Assembly: GCF_017916255.1 (NCBI RefSeq)
Contig: NZ_CP072827.1
Location: 62,001 to 126,000 of the forward strand
Source: Streptomyces mobaraensis NBRC 13819 = DSM 40847
Lineage (GTDB): Bacteria; Actinomycetota; Actinomycetes; Streptomycetales; Streptomycetaceae
Length of the DNA stretch: 64,000 nt
Direction of reading: 5' to 3'
Shown: one piece after another, positions 36,054-55,353 of the stretch
Layout: each line of letters starts with the position of its first letter
How positions within the stretch are numbered: position 1 is the first letter of the stretch
The notes under the pieces: generated by a model
What the model saw: the letters and a program-made list of their open reading frames with translations, nothing else
Database searches by the model: none
What the model was told of the DNA's origin: nothing
Position numbers and translations under genes: made by a program

Positions 36054-38189
36054 GGTGTCTCTCCCTCGGTCGTCGTCGCCGGGCGGCGGCGGGCCAGCGT
36101 CAGACGGGTGCGGTCCGCGGCGCGGCGCCGCCCGCGTGCCGCGCCGTCCCGGCGCGCGTGGTCGCGGGCCAGGACCGCGCGGAGGTCCGGCAGCGGGCGG
36201 GCCGGGTCGGCGGTCACCGCCCGGAGGTAGTCGTCGAAGGCGGCGAGCAGCGCCTGGACCCGCCCGCCGGCGAGGCGGTGGGGGTCGTAGCGGGCGTGCA
36301 GCACCGGCCGGTCCCCGGTGGTGGCCTCCAGTACGAGGGGGTAGCCCTCGTCGACGAGTGCCCGGGGCTCCGTCACCCGCAGCCCGCCCGCCTCGTGGCC
36401 GTCGGCGACGGCGGCGGGGAAGTTCTCGACGACCATGATGCTGTCGAACAGCCCGCCGCCCCGGCCCAGTCCGAGACCGCGCTCGACGCGGCTGAGCGGG
36501 ACGTGCGCGTGGTCCCGCAGGGCGGCCAGGTCGCTTTGGACGCCGTGGAGCCAGTCGACGACGTCCGTGTCCTCCCCGCAACGGACCCGCAGGGGAAGCG
36601 TGTTGATGAAGAGGCCGACGCACTCGGTCACGCCGGGCAGGTCCTCGGGGCGGCCGGAGAGGGTGGTGCCGAAGACCACGTCGTCCTGGCCGCAGTGCAG
36701 CGACAGCAGCACCGCCCAGCCGCCGTGCAGCACGGCGGCCGGGGTCAGCCCGTGGCGGCGGCAGAAGCCGGTCAGCTCCCGGCCCGTCGCCGCGGAGACC
36801 CGGTGCCGGTGCTCGGCGCGCCGTACGGCGACCACCCGGCCGTCGCGGCAGCCGGGACCGGCGACGCGGGAGGGTGCGGGCAGGCCGCCGAGGTGGTCGC
36901 GCCAGAACTCCTCGTCGATCCCGTCCTGCCGCTCCAGCCGGCGCAGATGACCGGTGAAGGACGGCCGGGCGGGCGGCTCGGCGCCGCGTCCGGCGCGCAG
37001 GCGCATGTAGCAGTCGAGGACGTCGCGCAGGACGAGCTGCTGGGACCAGCCGTCGAGGACGAGGTGGTGGTGGGTCCACACGCAGCGGTACGCGTGCTCG
37101 CCCTCGCGGAAGAGCGTCAGCCGCATCAGCGGGGCGCGGGCGAGGTCGAAGCCCGCCGCGCGGTCGGTGTCCAGGAAGCGGGCGAAGGCATCGTCCCGCT
37201 CGGCCGGGGTGCGGTCCCGCCAGTCGGCCGTGTCGACGGTGACGCGCGCGTCGGGGTCCACCACCTGCTCGGGCGGGGAGCCGTCGGACCAGTGGAAGGA
37301 GACGGCCAGCGCCGGGTTGGCGGACAGCACGGCCTGCCAGGCGGTGCGGAAGGCGGCCACGTCGAGGTCCCCCGTCAGCCGGCAGCACACCTGCACCACG
37401 TAGGCGCCGGGCGTGCTGCCGCCGGCCGAGTGGTAGAGCATGCCCTGCTGCATAGGGGTCAGCGGGTACCGGACCGCGCCGCCGCCCGCGTCGGGGACGG
37501 GCTCGGCGGGGCCGGCCGGGGCGGCTCTCCGCGCCACGGCCGCGAGGGTCCTGGCCTCGAAGAGGTCATGGGCGGTCAGGGCGAGTCCGGCCTGCCGGGC
37601 CTTCGCCACGATGACGATGGCGTGGACGGAGTCTCCGCCGAGCGCGAAGTAGTCGTCGTCGGCGCCGATCCCGCCGGTCTCCAGCACCTCCTCCCAGACC
37701 CCGGCCAGGATCCGCTCGGCCTCGGTGCGGGGCGGGCGGCCGTCGGGGCGAAGCGGGCCGGCACCGCCGGCGGGGTCCTCGGCGAGCCAGCGGTCCAGCA
37801 GGGCGCGCTGGTTGTCCGACAGCCGCGCGAGGCGGTCGTCATACTCCGACATCGTCACCTCCTCGTGCGGGACGGGCGGGCCTCCGCCGGGGCCGACGGA
37901 ACCGGCCGGGTCCCCGGCGGGCAGGCGGGTCGGCGGGACGCTCCAGTCCGCCGACAGCCGTCCGACGCGGTCGTCATGCCCGCGCATCGGCACCTCCGGG
38001 TGCGGGACGGGCGGGCCACCACCGGAACCGGCGGGGTCCCCAGAGAATCGGCGGGTCGGCGGGACGCTCCGGTCCGCCGGCAGCCGTCCGACGCGGTCGT
38101 CATGCCCGGGCACCGGCACGTGCGGGACGGGCGGGCTTCCGCCGGGGCCAGCGGAACCGGCGGGGCCCCGGCGGGCCGGCGGGTGGTCG

Positions 38190-38203
<14 letters not shown>
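36050..38203 (-). CDS. blmV: NRPS: PCP - C (completes the BlmVI Asn module)
   Basis: The carrier domain has its Ser in ALGGDSVHAIVIV and is followed by a full condensation domain with THHHLVLDGWS. There is no adenylation domain. It supplies the PCP missing from the last module of BlmVI and the next condensation step. Three in-frame starts each have a ribosome-binding site: ATG 38203 (gggag; overlaps the blmVI stop by 14 bases, chosen), ATG 37987 (ggagg; would give 645 residues) and ATG 37852 (aggaggtga, the strongest; 600 residues). The segment between them is a repeat of the start region and encodes Pro/Gly-rich sequence, so the true N-terminus is uncertain. Confidence 0.93.

Positions 38204-38215
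<12 letters not shown>
37815..38215 (-). repeat. Four diverged copies of the blmV translation-start region
   Basis: Copies start near 38203, 38113, 37987 and 37852. Each encodes a start-like codon followed within a few residues by HDD or YDD and then R(V/L)xRL; three have an ATG preceded by a purine-rich ribosome-binding site, while the second has GTG and no clear site. Spacings are 90, 126 and 135 bases, all multiples of three, so the reading frame is kept. The DNA words ccgggcatgacgaccgcgt and its relatives recur. This looks like tandem duplication at the blmVI-blmV junction. Confidence 0.8.
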
Positions 38216-46216
<8,001 letters not shown>

Positions 46217-46220
<4 letters not shown>

Positions 46221-49200
46221 TCGGGACGCGGGCACGGCTGTCCTTCCTGCGGTGTGGTGCGGGGGCCCTGCGGTGTGGCGGCGGGTGGCCGGGGTTCGGT
46301 GGCGGGTTCCTGCGCTGCGGTGCCGGGCTCCCGTGCCTCAGCGCCGAGTTCATCCGCTGCGGTGCCGGGCTCCCGTGCCTCAGCGCCGAGTTCATCCGCT
46401 GCGGTGCCGGGCTCCCCCTTCGTAGCGGCGGACTCCTGTGCTGCGACGGCGGGCTCCACCGGGCCGGCGCCGGGCTCCCCCGCCGTACCGCCGGGTTCCA
46501 TCGCCTCCGCCGCCGCGAGGGCGCGCAGTACCGCGGTGCGTTCGGCGCGGCGCCGGAAGTCGTCCACGGTCACGGCGAGCGTCGCGATGTCGAGGGCCTG
46601 GTAGACCCGGCGCACCGGGAGGTCCACGGCGAACTCCTCCACCACCCGGGAGTGGAACTGGGTGACCGTCAGGGAGTCGCCGCCCAGGTCGAAGAGGTTG
46701 TCGTGCGTCCCGATGGTCTCCGGTGGCGCCTTGAGGAGGGCGGCGAGCAGCCGGGTGAGGGTTCGTTCGGTCGCGGTGCGCGGGCGTTCGCGGGCGGGTG
46801 CGCGGTGGGCGGCCGGGTCGGGCAAGGCCGCCACGTCGAGCTTGCCGTTGCGGGTCAGCGGGATCCGCTCCAGGAAGACCACCGAGGCCGGCACCAGGTG
46901 GCGGGGCAGCCGCTCGGCCAGGTGGGCGCGGAGCCCGGGCCCGTCACAGGCACGGGTGTCGGCGACGACGTACGCCGCGAGATGACGCCGGTCGCCGTCG
47001 CCGCGTGGCACGACCACGCAGTGGCGCACGGCGGGATGGGTCAACGCGGCGGCTTCGGTCTCGGCGGGCTCGACGCGGTAGCCGCGGACCTTGACCTGTG
47101 CGTCGGAGCGGCCCGCGTAGTCCAGGCCGCCGTCAGGCAGCAGCCGGGCCAGGTCTCCGGAGCGGTAGCGGCGCGCGCCCGGCCGGCCGGGGGTGTCGTC
47201 CGGCAGGAAGCTCCGGGCGGTGAGGCCGGGCCGGCCGAGGTAGCCGCGGGCCAGTCCGACGCCGCCGACGAACAGTTCGCCCCGCCCGCCCGGCGCGACG
47301 GGCCGGCCGTGGGGGTCGAGAAGGTCGGCGCGCTGCCCCGGCAGCGGCCGGCCGACGGGACTGCCCGACCGGTCCGCCGCCGTCATCCGGCGGACGGTGA
47401 CGTGGATGGTGTTCTCGGTGATGCCGTACATGTTGACCACGGCCGGGCGCCGGTCGCCCAGGGCGTCCCACCAAGGCGTCAGACGGGCGGGCTCGCACGC
47501 CTCGCCGCCCAGGACGACGAGTTCGAGCGCGGTGGCCTGGGCCGCCCGGCGCACGGCGGTGGGCAGGAGGTGGTGGAACGCGCTGGGGGTCTGGCTGAGG
47601 ACTTCGACCTGTTCGTCGCGGAGGGTGTCCCACAGTTCGTCCGGGGCCCGGGCCACGTCCGGGGGCACGAGGACGAGGCGTCCGCCGGCGGTCAGCGGGC
47701 CCCAGACCTCCCAGACGGAGAAGTCGAAGGCCGGCGAGTGGGTCGCCGACCAGGTCCGGGGGGCGTCCAGGGCGGGCAGGGCCTCACGGCACGCGGCCAG
47801 GAGCCCGGTGACGTTGGCATGGGTGACGAGCACGCCCTTGGGGCCGCCGGTGGAGCCGGAGGTGTAGACGGCGTAGGCGAGGTTGCCGGGCAGGACGGCC
47901 CGGGCGGTGGGCTCGGGGGCGCCGTCCGGGAGGGTGGCCGTGACGTCGACGCGGTGGAGCGGGGGAAGCGCGGTGTCGGAGACGATCAGCGTCGCTCCCG
48001 CGTCGGCGGCGACGGAGGCGCGGCGCTCGGCCGGGTCGCCGGGGTCGAGCGGCAGGTAGGCGGCGCCGGACTTGAGGATGGCGAGGGCGCCGACGACCCA
48101 TTCGGGGCCGGTGGGCAGGCACAGGGCCACCAGCCGCTCGGGGCCGGCGCCGTGGGCGCGCAGCACCGCGGCCAGCCGTTCGGCGCGGGTGTCGAGCGCC
48201 CCGTAGCTGAGCTGGGTGCCGCCGCAGCTGACGGCGACGGCGTCGGGGTGGCGTGCCGCCGCCCGCGCCACCGGCTCGTGGAGGCACTCGTGTCCTTCGC
48301 GCCCGGGCCGCCGGTCCACGGCGGCGGCCGGTACGGGCGCCGCCGGGGCCTCGGGGTCGGCGACCGCGCGGGCGAGGGCGGCGTGGAAGGACGTGAGGAT
48401 CCCCCGCGCGACCGGCTCGGCGATCCGGTCCCGGTCGAACTCCAGCTCCAGGCCCATTCCGCCGTCGGCCCGCGCCGTCGCGGTGAGGGCCAGCGGGAAC
48501 TTGGGGGCCACGGGCGGCGAGGGCAGCACCTCGGCGTCCAGGCCGGGGAGGCGCACGGCGGTCCGCGGGGTGTTCTGGAAGGCGAACGACGCCGAGAACA
48601 GGGGGTTCTCCGCGAGGTCCCGCTCCGGACGCAGCGCGTGCACGAGCCGCTCGAAGGGGACGTCGGGTCCGTCCAGCGCGTCCTGGACGTGCTGCTGGGC
48701 GCGGGCGGCGAGCCGGGTCAGCGGCTCGGTCCCGTCGCTCGTCAGCCGCATCGGCGCGATGGTCGCGAAGCAGCCGATGAGCGGCTCCAGTTCGGTGCGC
48801 GGCCGGCCGGCGACGGGGATGCCGACCATGACGTCGTACGGGCCGGGCGGGCCGGCCAGGGCGAGGCCGAAGGCGCTCAGCAGGAGCGGGAAGAGCGTGG
48901 TGCGGGCCCGGCCGCCCAGCTGCCGCAGGCCGGTGACGAGGGCGGCGGGAAGGTCCGTCCGTACGGTGCCGGCCGGCGCGTGGGAGGGTTCGGCGGGCGG
49001 GGGCCCGAGGACGTCGAGTGTCGCGGGGGCGCCCCTCAGGTGCCGTGCCCAGCGGGTCGACCGCTCGGCCGTCTCCGGCCGTTCGGCCTGTTCGCGCTGG
49101 TACGCGGCGAAGTCGGCGTACCGCAGCGGCAGGGCGTCGAGGCCGGCGGGTGTGCCGTCCCGCCCTGCCCGGTAGAACGTGCCCAGTTCGCGGAGCAGGA

Positions 49201-49831
49201 TGTCGAGCGACCAGCCGTCGCTGGCGATGTGATGGCGGGTCAGCAGCAGCCGGTGCTCCTCGGGGGCCGTTCGGAGGAGCCGGGCCCGCAGCACCGGGCC
49301 CTGGGCGAGGTCGAAGGGCCGCCTGGCCTCCTGGGCGGCCAGCCGGGCGAGTTCGGCGTCCCGGTGGTGTGCGGGGAGCCCGGTCAGGTCGGTCAGGGGC
49401 AGCGGCGGCGTGTGGGCCGGTTCGACGACGGGCCGGGGCAGGCCGCGGCTGATGGCGTACCGGGTGCGCAGGACGTCGTGCCGCCGTACCACCTCGGCCA
49501 GGGCGGCGCGCAGGGCGGCCGGGTTCAGGGGCCCGCGCAGGGCGATGTGCAGGGGGATGTTGTAGGCGCTGTCGTGCGGGTGGAACTGGTGGAGGAGCCA
49601 GAGCCGTTCCTGGGCGAAGGACAGCGGCGCGGGCCCGTCGTGGCGCGGGATGCGGCGGTCGGCGCGCAGGTGGGCGAGGAGTTCGTCGCGGCGGGCGCGG
49701 ATGGTGGCGAGGAGCTCGTCGGTGAGCGCGCCCCGGGGCGCGCGGCAGTGCAGCCGGTCCCCGTCGGCCGTGAGGGTCACCTGCCGGCCGCGGAGCTCGG
49801 TGAGCAGGTCGGTGATGCGGGGCGTGGTCAC
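46217..49831 (-). CDS. blmVII: NRPS: docking - C - A(Thr) - PCP
   Basis: The protein has 1204 residues. The first 55 residues (ITDLLTELRGRQVTLTADGD and on) look like a TubC-type N-terminal docking domain, suitable for receiving the chain from the PKS BlmVIII. A condensation domain follows with RHHIASDGWSL (near 203). The adenylation domain has the code DFWSVGMIHK, close to the threonine code. The PCP Ser lies near 1050 (LGGDSLTV). About 90 low-complexity residues with a tandem repeat end the protein. GTG at 49831 overlaps the blmVIII stop (GTGA). Confidence 0.95.
46314..46416 (-). repeat. 42-base tandem repeat in the 3' end of blmVII
   Basis: Two perfect 42-base copies (46314-46355 and 46356-46397) and a 19-base partial third (46398-46416) encode the repeated 14-residue unit around GTAADELGAEAREP. 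The array is in frame and lies in the acidic, Pro/Ala-rich tail after the carrier domain. The perfect identity points to recent duplication by slippage. Confidence 0.95.
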
Positions 49832-52800
49832 AGCACCACCTCTTCCTGGCCGGGCGTCTCTTCCGGCGGCGGGCCGGTGGCGGCGGCCAGCGCCGCCACC
49901 GTGGGCTCGTCGAACATGCGGGCGACGGAGATCTCCACCCCGTAGGCGTCCCGCAGCTGCGACAGCAGGCGCAGGGCGAGCAGCGAGTCCCCGCCGAGCG
50001 CGAAGAAGTCGTCGTCGAGGCCGACGTGTTCGACGCCGAGCAGGTCGCGGTACCAGCCGGCGATCCGCCGCTGGGCGGGCGTGTGGGGGGCCGCGTACGG
50101 CGCGGCGGGCGCGGAGCGGTCCCGGGCGGCGGCGATCCTCAGGTCGCCGAGGGCGGCGAGGTGGTCGTCGGTGGTGTACGCCGCGTGCCGCGCGAGGAGT
50201 TCGTCGAGGTCCTGGGCCGACACGATGACGTTCGGGCCGGTGTCGGCGGCGAGCAGCCGGGCGAAGACGTCGACGCCCTCCTCGGGGCTGATCGCGCCGA
50301 GCAGGTCGCCCCCGGGCGGTACGGGCAGGTCGGCGCCGGTGCCGTAGCGCTCGGTCAGACGGCGCTGGGCGGCGGCCCACATGCCCGACTCCCGCCAGTC
50401 GGTCCAGGCGATCGACAGGGTTCTGCCGGGGCGGCGGGCCGCGCGGTGGGCGGCGTAGGCGTCGAGGAACTCGTTGCCCGCCACGTAGCCGACCTCGCCG
50501 AACTTCAGCTTGTGCAGCACGGTGCCGATCGAGGAGCACAGGACGAGGAAGTCGAGGTCGCGGTGGGCGAACACCTCGTCCAGGACGAGGGTGCCGGTCA
50601 GTTTGGCGGCGAGGGCGGCGTCCGTGCCGGCTCGGTCGCGACGCTGGATCATGCCGGCGGTGTCGGGCACCCCGGCCGCGTGCACCACCCCCCGGACGGG
50701 GCCGTGGGCCTGTTCCACCTCGTCCGCGAGGGCGCGCATCGCGTCGTGGTCGGTGAGGTCGGCCCGGCGGACGACGACCGTGGCGCCGGTGGCGGCGAGG
50801 GAGCGCAGCCGCCGGACGACGGCCGCCTCCGGGTGTCCCGCGGGCAGCCCGTCCCACGCGCCGGGGGCGGGAAAGGGCCGCCGGTGGGTGAGGACGACGG
50901 TGGTGCGGGCGCGGCCCAGGTACTCGGCGAGGTGGAGGCCGATGCCGCCGAGGCCGCCGCAGACGAGGTAGACGCCGCCGGGCCGGACCGCCGGGCGTTC
51001 CGGTGCGGCGGGGAGGGGCTGCCGGACGGGGCAGGGGGTGAAGCGGCGTCGGCCGCGGCAGGCGGTGACGGTGGTCTCGCGCGCCGCGCCGAGTTCCCGG
51101 ACGATCAGGTCCGCCAGCCGCTCGGCGTCCAGGCCCGGCTCCACGTCCAGGGCGGTGCAGGCGATCCACGGGTACTCCCGGGGGATCACCTTGGCCGCGG
51201 CCGGGACGGTGGCGTGCTCGGGGTGGGCGAGGTCGTCGCCGAGCACGTCGTGGGCACCGGTGGTCACGGTCACGACGCGGGCGGGGTGGCGCTCCTCCAG
51301 CGCGCCGAAGGCCCGGGCGAGGTGGAGCAGGTTGTGCAGCGCGGCGTCCTGGGCGGTCCGTACGCCGGCGGCGCCGGTGGCGCGGCCGCGGTGGGACGCG
51401 TCGCGCAGCGGCCACAGGTCGACGGCCAGGCGGGTGGCGGGGCCGACGAGTTCCCGGTACCGCTCGGGGCCCGGCGGTCGGCCGCCGCCGACGGTGGTGA
51501 CGGGCACGCCGAGGGCCTCCAGCCGGCTCGCGACGGCCTTCGCCGTGTCCCCGTCGCCCAGCAGCAGGCAGCCGCCCGTCAGCGGGGCGGGGTCGGCGGG
51601 CGCGGCGTGCCGCCAGCCGCGGGCGTAGCACCACGTGCCGACGTCCCGCTTGCCGACGGACGGTGCGGCCGCCGCCGGCCGGGGGGTCTGCCGGGCGAGC
51701 AGCAGGGCCGCGTCCTGGGGGCCGTCGGGCGGCACGATCACATCGGCCGTGGCGAAGTCCTCGCCGGCCAGGAGGGCGCGCCAGCCGGCGGCGTCGAGCA
51801 GCGGGCCGTGGGTGCGCCGGTCGGTGTGGTGCCACCAGCCGTCCGTCAGGCCCCAGATCATCGTCAGCCAGGGGTCGTCGGCGGTGGTCTCGATCAGCGC
51901 GAGGGTGCCGTCCGGTGCCATCAGGGAGCGCAGATGGCCGAGCGTGGTGCGCAGGTCGGGGGTGGCGTGGACCACGTCGAGGCCGCAGACGACGTCGAAC
52001 CGCTCGCCGGCGAAGCCCTGTTCGCCTGGGTCGCGGGCGATGTCGAGGACGCGTGCGCGGACGAAGTCCAGGCCGCGCCGGGCGGCCTCCCGGCCGAGTG
52101 CGGTCACGAAGTGCCGGGAGATGTCGGTGGCGTGGTAATCGAGCCGGCCGGGGGCCCGGGTGACCAGGGCCTGGGTGAGGCTGCCCGCGCCCGCTCCGGC
52201 CTCCAGGACGCGCAGCGGGCGGCCGGGTTCGCGGCCGGCCGCGAGCCGGTCGAGCAGGGAGCCGGCCAGCCGGGTGAGGCGGCCGGTGGCGCGGTGGTCG
52301 GCGGTGCCCTCGCCCAGGGTGCGGCGCAGGAGGTCGCCGCTGCCGGCCGGATAGAGGACGTCCAGTGCGGCTCCGGGGGTGGACAGGGCGCGCGGATAGC
52401 CCTGGGCGCAGTGCCGGAGCAGGTCGACGAGCCCGGAGAAGGACGGGTGGGCCGCGGTGATCTCCGCGGCGATCGTCCCCGCGTCGTCCGCGGCCGGTGC
52501 GGAGGCGGCCAGGGTGCGCAGGTAGTCCAGGAAGCGGTGGAATCCGGGCAGGACCCCGCTCGCTTCGACGCCGGTGGCCAGGTAGTCGCGGGCCAGGGCG
52601 GCGCACAGCCGGTTCAGCCCCGTGCGCAGTCCGGGCCGCTGATCGACGGCGAGCGGCGGATCGCCGTCCGTCCGCAACTCCGCGCGCAGGGCGGTGGCGA
52701 GGTCCGTGGGTTCGGACTCGTCCGGCGCGTCGATCCAGTGCCGTACCCGTTGGAAGGGGTAGCCGGGCACGGTGGTGCGGCGGGGGCGCCCGGGGCGGTG

Positions 52801-55353
52801 GAACGCCGTCCAGTCGACGGCGCAGCCCGAGCGCCAGAGTGCGGCGACCGCGTGGGTCAGAGAAGCCGCCTCGTCGGGGGCGGCCAGGCAGCGGACGGTG
52901 CAAGGGGGCTCGCCGGGGCCCGCGGCGCGGCGGGCCAGGCCGGTCAGTCCGGCCCGCGGCCCGGTCTCGACCAGGGCGACGGGGCCGAGGTCCAGGCAGC
53001 GCCGCAGGCCGTCGGCGAAGCGGACGGGCCGGCGCAGGTGGGCGAGCCAGTACGCGGGGGTGGTGACCGCGGCGTCGGCCCAGTCGCCGGTGAGGGAGGA
53101 CACGTACCGCAGCCGGGGCGGCCGCAGTCGGACGCCTTCCAGCACGCCCCGGAAGCCGTCCAGCAGCGGTTCGACGGCCGCCGAGTGGAAGGCGTGCGCG
53201 GTGGCCAGCTCGGCGGCCGGCACTCCGCGCCGCGCCAGCCGGGCGCGCAGCTCCGCCACCGGCTCCGGGGGCCCGCCGACGACGCAGCGGCCGGGGGCGT
53301 TGAAGGCGCTGAACTCCACCTCCGGGGGCAGCAGCGGGCGCAGGTCGTCCGCCGTGAGCGGGACCGCGAGCATGCGGCCGGGCGGCATGGTGTGCTGCGC
53401 TTCCGCCCGGGCCCGGACGAGCGTCAGCGCGTCCGGCAGGGACAGCACCCCGGCCAGCGTCGCCGCGACGTACTCGCCGAGGCTGTGCCCGAGCATCGCG
53501 GCCGGGCGCACACCCCAGTCCATCAGGGTGCGGGCGAGGGCGTACTCGACGGCGAAGAGGGCGGGTTGCGCGGCCCTGGTGTCGTCGGCCGGGGCCCCGA
53601 GCGCGGCGTGGAGGTCGGTGCCGAGCGGGGCGAGCCCTTCGGCACAGGCGTCGAAGTGGGCGCGGAACGCCGGCACGTCCGCGTACAGGCCGCGCCCGGT
53701 GTCCGGCGGGAGGGTGCCCTGCCCGGGGAAGAGGAACACGGCCTCCCTGCCGGGGAGCGCGGTCTCGCCGCGCGCGCCGCCCAGCAGGCGCGCGGCCTCG
53801 GGCAGGTCGTGGCACACGACGGCGGCGCGGTACGGGAAGGCCCGGCGCCCGGCCAGCGTGGCGGCGAGATCGGCGAGCCGGGTCCCCGGCTCCGGGGCCG
53901 ACCACGCCGCCAGGTCCCGGACGGCCTCCGCCAGTGCTTCGCGGGTGCGGGCGGACACCACCAACGGCATGGGCACCCCGGCGGTCCGGTCCGTGCGGGG
54001 GGCGGCCGGCGGGGCCTGTTCCAGGATCACGTGGGCGTTGGTGCCCCCGATGCCGAAGGAGCTGACGCCGGCCCGGCGGGGGTGGTCCGCCTCCGGCCAG
54101 GCGAGGGTGTCGGCGGTGACGTAGAAGGGTGTGGTGGCGAAGTCGATGGCGGGGTTGGGCGAACGGTAGTGCGGGGTGCCGGGGATGACGCCCTCGCGGA
54201 CCGCCAGCACGGCCTTGATCAGCCCGGTGACGCCCGCCGCCGCGTCCAGGTGGCCCACGTTGGCCTTCACCGAGCCCAGCGCGCAGAAGCCGCTGCGGTC
54301 CGTGTGGGCGCGGAACGCCCGGGTGAGCGCGGCCACTTCGACGGGATCGCCCAGCCGGGTGCCGGTGCCGTGCGCCTCCAGGACGCCGACGGTCGCGGCG
54401 GAGATCCCGGCCACCGCCAGGGCCTCGGCGACGACGGCGCTCTGGCCGGTGACGCCGGGCGCCGTGTAACCGACCTTGTCGGCGCCGTCGTTGTTCACCG
54501 CCGAGCCGAGGATCACCGCGTGGACGCGGTCCCCGTCGCGCACGGCGTCGGCGAGCCGCTTGAGCAGGACGAGGCCCACGCCGCTGCCGCCCACCGTGCC
54601 CGCCGCGCCGGCGTCGAAGGGGGCGCAGCGCCCGTCGGGTGAGTAGATGCCGTCGTCGGCGTGCACGTACCCCTGGCCCTGCGGCACTTGGAGCGAGACC
54701 CCGCCGGCCAGCGCCATGTCGCATTCCTCGGTGAGCAGGCTCTGGCAGGCCAGGTGCACCGCGACGAGGGAGGACGAGCAGGCCGAGCCGACGGCGTAAC
54801 TCGGCCCGGTGAGGCCCAGTTTGTGGGACACGGTGGTGGCCAGGAAGTCCTTGTCGTTGTGGATCAGCAGCGGGAAGCCGCCGAGCAGGCGCTGTGCCGC
54901 GCCGCCGGGCAGGACGTTGCGGATCAGGTACGAGCTGAGGCTCGCGGAGAGGAACACCCCGACCGCGGTGCCCGTCGCCGCCGGGTCGTAGCCGGCGGTG
55001 TCGAAGACGTGCCACGCCTCCTCCAGGCAGAGCCGGTGCTGCGGGTCCATGACTTCGGCCTCGCGCGGCGAGCAGCCGAAGAACTCGGCGTCGAAGAGGG
55101 AGACGTCGCCGAGGACGCCTTCCGCGCCGACGAACCGCGGGTGGCGCACCAGTTCGGGGTCGCGGCCCCGGGCGAGGCGTTCGTCGGCGGTGAAGTGGCT
55201 GATGGCGTCCTCGCGGTCGAGCAGGTTCGTCCAGAGGCGGTCCACCCGGTCCGCTCCGGGGAAGCGTCCGCCCAGCGAGATCACGGCGATCCCGTCGGCC
55301 GCGTCAGTCGTGTCAGCCGCGTCGAGCCCGTCGCCCGCGTCGGCATGGCTCAT
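49828..55353 (-). CDS. blmVIII: Type I PKS module: KS - AT - MT - KR - ACP
   Basis: The protein has 1841 residues. The ketosynthase has its Cys in ACSSSLVAVH (near 191) and His in EAHGTGT and KANVGHLD. The acyltransferase has GHSLGEY (near 623) and AHAFHS (near 720), the malonyl-CoA signature. A SAM-dependent C-methyltransferase has VLEAGAGAGSLTQ (near 1052). The ketoreductase has CGGLGGIGLHLAEY (near 1464) and a catalytic Tyr in GEVGYVAGNEF. The ACP Ser is near 1785 (LGGDSLLAL). It adds one methylated, reduced acetate unit to the Ala residue, giving the 4-amino-3-hydroxy-2-methylpentanoate of bleomycin. ATG at 55353 overlaps the blmIX stop (ATGA). Confidence 0.97.
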   Translation of the reverse strand: MSHADAGDGLDAADTTDAADGIAVISLGGRFPGADRVDRLWTNLLDREDAISHFTADERLARGRDPELVRHPRFVGAEGVLGDVSLFDAEFFGCSPREAEVMDPQHRLCLEEAWHVFDTAGYDPAATGTAVGVFLSASLSSYLIRNVLPGGAAQRLLGGFPLLIHNDKDFLATTVSHKLGLTGPSYAVGSACSSSLVAVHLACQSLLTEECDMALAGGVSLQVPQGQGYVHADDGIYSPDGRCAPFDAGAAGTVGGSGVGLVLLKRLADAVRDGDRVHAVILGSAVNNDGADKVGYTAPGVTGQSAVVAEALAVAGISAATVGVLEAHGTGTRLGDPVEVAALTRAFRAHTDRSGFCALGSVKANVGHLDAAAGVTGLIKAVLAVREGVIPGTPHYRSPNPAIDFATTPFYVTADTLAWPEADHPRRAGVSSFGIGGTNAHVILEQAPPAAPRTDRTAGVPMPLVVSARTREALAEAVRDLAAWSAPEPGTRLADLAATLAGRRAFPYRAAVVCHDLPEAARLLGGARGETALPGREAVFLFPGQGTLPPDTGRGLYADVPAFRAHFDACAEGLAPLGTDLHAALGAPADDTRAAQPALFAVEYALARTLMDWGVRPAAMLGHSLGEYVAATLAGVLSLPDALTLVRARAEAQHTMPPGRMLAVPLTADDLRPLLPPEVEFSAFNAPGRCVVGGPPEPVAELRARLARRGVPAAELATAHAFHSAAVEPLLDGFRGVLEGVRLRPPRLRYVSSLTGDWADAAVTTPAYWLAHLRRPVRFADGLRRCLDLGPVALVETGPRAGLTGLARRAAGPGEPPCTVRCLAAPDEAASLTHAVAALWRSGCAVDWTAFHRPGRPRRTTVPGYPFQRVRHWIDAPDESEPTDLATALRAELRTDGDPPLAVDQRPGLRTGLNRLCAALARDYLATGVEASGVLPGFHRFLDYLRTLAASAPAADDAGTIAAEITAAHPSFSGLVDLLRHCAQGYPRALSTPGAALDVLYPAGSGDLLRRTLGEGTADHRATGRLTRLAGSLLDRLAAGREPGRPLRVLEAGAGAGSLTQALVTRAPGRLDYHATDISRHFVTALGREAARRGLDFVRARVLDIARDPGEQGFAGERFDVVCGLDVVHATPDLRTTLGHLRSLMAPDGTLALIETTADDPWLTMIWGLTDGWWHHTDRRTHGPLLDAAGWRALLAGEDFATADVIVPPDGPQDAALLLARQTPRPAAAAPSVGKRDVGTWCYARGWRHAAPADPAPLTGGCLLLGDGDTAKAVASRLEALGVPVTTVGGGRPPGPERYRELVGPATRLAVDLWPLRDASHRGRATGAAGVRTAQDAALHNLLHLARAFGALEERHPARVVTVTTGAHDVLGDDLAHPEHATVPAAAKVIPREYPWIACTALDVEPGLDAERLADLIVRELGAARETTVTACRGRRRFTPCPVRQPLPAAPERPAVRPGGVYLVCGGLGGIGLHLAEYLGRARTTVVLTHRRPFPAPGAWDGLPAGHPEAAVVRRLRSLAATGATVVVRRADLTDHDAMRALADEVEQAHGPVRGVVHAAGVPDTAGMIQRRDRAGTDAALAAKLTGTLVLDEVFAHRDLDFLVLCSSIGTVLHKLKFGEVGYVAGNEFLDAYAAHRAARRPGRTLSIAWTDWRESGMWAAAQRRLTERYGTGADLPVPPGGDLLGAISPEEGVDVFARLLAADTGPNVIVSAQDLDELLARHAAYTTDDHLAALGDLRIAAARDRSAPAAPYAAPHTPAQRRIAGWYRDLLGVEHVGLDDDFFALGGDSLLALRLLSQLRDAYGVEISVARMFDEPTVAALAAATGPPPEETPGQEEVVL

